A DNA stretch of 64,000 bases, from contig AP018697.1 in NCBI GenBank assembly GCA_004001285.1, positions 496,001 to 560,000 of the forward strand, given 5' to 3'. The notes beneath the pieces are model-generated. The model saw nothing but the letters and a program-made list of their open reading frames with translations. It searched no databases and was not told the DNA's origin. How positions within the stretch are numbered: the stretch's first letter is position 1; each line of letters begins with the position of its first letter. This DNA comes from Arthrobacter sp. MN05-02 (GTDB lineage Bacteria; Actinomycetota; Actinomycetes; Actinomycetales; Micrococcaceae). Positions 61,286 through 64,000 of this stretch are shown piece after piece. The position numbers and the translations under genes were made by a program.

Positions 61286-64000
61286 TGGCGACCCATACCC
61301 CCTTCATCCCGGAGATCCTCACCGAATGGCTTCCGTCCCAACGGTGGTTCCCCGCGAAGGGACGCGAGGTCGCCCTGACGGTCGTCGGCGGAACGGTCCT
61401 GGAGGATCCTGCCGGTGCCGCCGGCTTCGAGGTGCACTTTCTGGCCGTCGAATCCGGACGGCGGACCGACGTCGTCAGCGTGCCGATCAGCTACCGCAGC
61501 GAACCGCTCGACGACGCCGCCGGGCTGATCGGGCAGGTCGAGCATCCCGCGCTCGGGACGCGGTGGGCCTACGACGCCACCCACGACGCCGACTTCGTGC
61601 GGCTGTGGGTGGACTTCATCCTGTCCGGATCGGGCACCCCCGACGGGCGGCTCACCGGCGTCGTCGTCAAGGAGCCGGAACACCAGGAACCCGGCTCGTC
61701 CCAGCCCGTCAAGGTGCTCCAGGGCGAGCAGTCGAACACCTCGGTGGTCTACGGCTCCGGCCCCGGCTCCATGATCGTGAAGTTCTTCCGCGTGCTCGCG
61801 GCCGGCGACAGCCCCGACGTGCAGATCAGCGCCGGCCTCACCGCCGGCGGGTCCACCGACACCCCCGACACGTTCGGGTGGGTCACGGGCACGTGGCAGG
61901 AGGCCCATGGGGAGCCCGGCCACCACGTGAGCGGGCACGTCAGCGTCCTGCGCGACTTCGTCGAGGGCAGCACCGACGCCTGGCGCACGGCCTCCCTCGC
62001 CGCCTCTACCGCCACCGACTTCACCGCAGAGGCACGCGGCCTCGGCCGGGCCGTCGCGCGGATCCACCGGCAGCTGGACGGCGCCTTCGGGAGCCGCACG
62101 GCGACCGCCGAGGAGGAGAAGGACTTCAAGGACGCCCTCGCGCAGCGGATCCGGTGGGCCTGGGAGGAAGCAGGCGACGCCGTCGGCCCACTGGGTGCCG
62201 AGGTGGACCGCATCGTGCGGGACATCGAAGGCCTCGAGGACATCCGGCCCCTCCAGCGCATCCACGCCGACCTCCACCTCGGCCAGGTCCTCCAGGCTCC
62301 CGACGGCACCTGGCTCATCATCGATTTCGAGGGCGAGCCGCTCCGGCCCACCGCCGAGCGCAGCGTCCCGGACGTCCCGGTCCGCGACGTCGTCGGGATG
62401 GTCCGCTCGCTCGAGTACGCTGCCGCCTCGCGGGGAGCGGCCCCGGTCGGTTCGCCCGAGGCCGTCGTGACCGAGCAGTGGTCCGACGCCGCGCGGAGCG
62501 CCTTCCTCGACGGGTACGCGGAGGAGTCCGGCGCCCCCGTCGACACCTCGGGTCCGCTGTTCCGGGCGCTCTGGCTCGACAAGGCCCTGTACGAAGTCGT
62601 CTACGAGATCCGCAACAGACCGGACTGGGTGGAAATGCCCGTCCGGGATGTCCGACGCGCACTGGGGGCACACTCCGGAGCGGACGCTACGAAAGCAGCT
62701 GACATGAATTCTCCGAAGAACTCCGACGAGGGCGCGGCCGAGGAATCGCTCGCGGCCAAGGCCGCCAGGACCGTCACGGGCACGGCGAAGGCCGTAGCTG
62801 AGACCGCGAAGAGTGCGACGGCGGGCCTGAAGGACAAAGTGCGGGAGACCGGAGGGGACGCGGAGCCGGATGCGGCCGCCCCGCCCTCCGCCGACACCGC
62901 GGCCGCCGACCTGACTCCCGCTCCCGTCGATCCCGACGTGCTGCAGCAGGTCTCGGACGGCGTCTACCACCAGCCCCACGCGGTGCTGGGCGCCCACCTC
63001 GACAGCGACGACGTCGTCACCCTCCGGACGCTGCGCCGCCTGGCGCAGTCCGTCGTCGTCGTCACGAGTGCGGGCCGTACGGAGCTCCGGCACGAGCACA
63101 ACGGCATCTGGGTCGGCGCCCTGGCGGCCGAGAACCCCGGGCACGTACCCGACTACCGGCTCGAGGTCACGTACGACGGCGGACCGGCGATCGTCGACGA
63201 CCCCTACCGGTTCCTGCCGACCCTCGGTGAGATCGACATGCACCTGATCGGCGAGGGCCGGCACGAGACCCTGTGGACAGCCCTCGGCGCCCATGTCCGC
63301 CACTACTCCTCCGTGCTCGGCGAGATCGAGGGTGTGTCCTTCGCGGTGTGGGCGCCCAACGCGCGCGCCGTCCGCGTCATGGGCGACTTCAACGGCTGGG
63401 ACGGAAGCGTCAACGCCATGCGCGCCCTCGGCAGCTCGGGTATCTGGGAGATCTTCATCCCCGGCGCCGGGGCCGGTGCCTGCTACAAGTTCGAGATCCT
63501 CGGCAGCGACGGGCAGTGGCGCGAGAAGGCGGACTCGATGGCGCGTGGGACCGAGATCCCACCGCTCACCGGATCGAAGGTCGTCGAGTCGACCTACGTC
63601 TTCGGCGACGACGAGTGGATGCAGGCCCGTGCGGCGAACGACCCCCACAACGGCCCGATGAGCGTCTACGAGGTGCACCTGGGCTCCTGGCGCCAGGGCC
63701 TGAGCTACCGCGAACTGGCGGAGCAGCTGGTGGAGTACGTGACCTGGCAGGGCTTCACGCACGTCGAGCTCATGCCCGTGGCCGAGCACCCGTTCGGTGG
63801 GTCGTGGGGCTACCAGGTGACGTCCTACTTCGCGCCGACATCACGCTTCGGTTCACCGGACGACTTCAAGTACCTGATCGACGCGCTCCACCAGGCGGGC
63901 ATCGGCGTCATCATGGACTGGGTCCCGGCGCACTTCCCGAAGGACTCGTGGGCGCTTGCCAAGTTCGACGGCGGCACCCTGTACGAGCACGGCGACCCGT
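61285..64000 (+). CDS. Maltokinase-GlgB fusion: maltokinase domain joined to 1,4-alpha-glucan branching enzyme, 3' end outside window
   Basis: One frame is open from ATG 61285 to the window end, at least 905 residues. Residues 1-460 are a maltokinase (Pep2/Mak): EWLPSQRWFPAKGREVALTV, an ATP-binding part, and the aminoglycoside-kinase-like catalytic block HADLHLGQVLQ with WLIIDFEGEP. Residues about 475-545 are an Ala/Lys/Glu-rich linker. From about 548 it is GlgB: DGVYHQPHAVLGAH, CBM48 with VSFAVWAPNARAVRVMGDFN and GWDG, then the barrel start MSVYEVHLGSWR and WGYQVTSYFAPTSRFG. It makes maltose-1-phosphate and branches the GlgE product. Alternatively these are two genes (ATG 62704) with a stop lost by an indel. 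Confidence 0.88.
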   Translation, partial: MATHTPFIPEILTEWLPSQRWFPAKGREVALTVVGGTVLEDPAGAAGFEVHFLAVESGRRTDVVSVPISYRSEPLDDAAGLIGQVEHPALGTRWAYDATHDADFVRLWVDFILSGSGTPDGRLTGVVVKEPEHQEPGSSQPVKVLQGEQSNTSVVYGSGPGSMIVKFFRVLAAGDSPDVQISAGLTAGGSTDTPDTFGWVTGTWQEAHGEPGHHVSGHVSVLRDFVEGSTDAWRTASLAASTATDFTAEARGLGRAVARIHRQLDGAFGSRTATAEEEKDFKDALAQRIRWAWEEAGDAVGPLGAEVDRIVRDIEGLEDIRPLQRIHADLHLGQVLQAPDGTWLIIDFEGEPLRPTAERSVPDVPVRDVVGMVRSLEYAAASRGAAPVGSPEAVVTEQWSDAARSAFLDGYAEESGAPVDTSGPLFRALWLDKALYEVVYEIRNRPDWVEMPVRDVRRALGAHSGADATKAADMNSPKNSDEGAAEESLAAKAARTVTGTAKAVAETAKSATAGLKDKVRETGGDAEPDAAAPPSADTAAADLTPAPVDPDVLQQVSDGVYHQPHAVLGAHLDSDDVVTLRTLRRLAQSVVVVTSAGRTELRHEHNGIWVGALAAENPGHVPDYRLEVTYDGGPAIVDDPYRFLPTLGEIDMHLIGEGRHETLWTALGAHVRHYSSVLGEIEGVSFAVWAPNARAVRVMGDFNGWDGSVNAMRALGSSGIWEIFIPGAGAGACYKFEILGSDGQWREKADSMARGTEIPPLTGSKVVESTYVFGDDEWMQARAANDPHNGPMSVYEVHLGSWRQGLSYRELAEQLVEYVTWQGFTHVELMPVAEHPFGGSWGYQVTSYFAPTSRFGSPDDFKYLIDALHQAGIGVIMDWVPAHFPKDSWALAKFDGGTLYEHGDP
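62704..64000 (+). other. glgB: GlgB part of the open frame; possible separate start at ATG 62704
   Basis: ATG 62704 (MNSPKNSDEGAAEESLAAKA) is in frame with maltokinase and could start an independent glgB. The sequence before it (GAAAGCAGCTGAC) is only a weak ribosome binding site. The helical linker here (AARTVTGTAKAVAETAKSAT) is like the Ala/Lys-rich tails of phasin- or histone-like proteins. The GH13 barrel is cut at the first catalytic strands, so active-site residues are not visible. Confidence 0.6.

Overview
The window is high-GC DNA with dense, tightly packed genes. Several marks point to a flagellated actinobacterium, most likely of the Micrococcaceae (Arthrobacter-like): a bacterial proteasome activator (Bpa) ending in GQYL, SenX3/RegX3 beside a phosphoglycerate mutase, CarD next to ispD-ispF-cysS-rlmB, the GlgE maltosyltransferase route, and many genes whose start codon lies 6-7 nt after a TANNNT -10 hexamer (leaderless transcripts). 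The family assignment is inference; the gene content is seen directly.

Layout. 1-2900: the end of a two-component system, bpa and a small conserved gene. 2890-5364: a membrane protein with a sigma-region-4-like N-terminus (minus) and an aldo/keto reductase (plus). 5400-36900: an almost complete flagellar locus. Its minus-strand arm is fliW, flgL, flgK, flgN and a GGDEF-EAL membrane protein. Its plus-strand arm is fliC, fliD, fliS, a possible fliT, flgB, flgC, fliE-J, an NlpC/P60 hydrolase, fliK, flgD, flgE, then a map/XRE island, then flbD, motA, motB, fliM-R, flhB, flhA, an FlhF-like protein without a P-loop, and csrA. 37000-45060: a small conserved gene, tRNA-Thr(CGT), a secreted hydrolase, holB, tmk, a PLP enzyme, a DUF2516 protein, a methyltransferase, gpmA and phoU. 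45200-52540: senX3-regX3, a lipoprotein, carD, ispD, ispF, cysS and rlmB. 52549-64000: glycogen/trehalose metabolism with glgX, glgP, glgE, treS and an open frame joining maltokinase to GlgB, cut by the window end.

Regulatory logic of the flagellar locus. Five promoter-like elements of the form CTWAC(A/G), 15-16 nt, CCGA(T/C)AG precede fliC, flgN, flgB, flbD and fliM, matching a sigma-28 (FliA) signature, although no sigma factor gene lies in the window. The fliC leader carries an AnGGA motif in a short hairpin loop and a second AnGGA over the Shine-Dalgarno. Both csrA and fliW are in the locus, so CsrA/FliW/flagellin partner switching is the likely control. No chemotaxis genes, fliL, flgF/flgG or flhG are present, and FliM lacks the usual N-terminal CheY-binding motif.

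Sequence quality. About fourteen genes have their frame broken by a single-base change, nearly always one extra G or C in a short homopolymer. The essential cysS is among them, so these look like sequence errors rather than pseudogenes. In the ten clearest cases, removing one base restores a normal family member.
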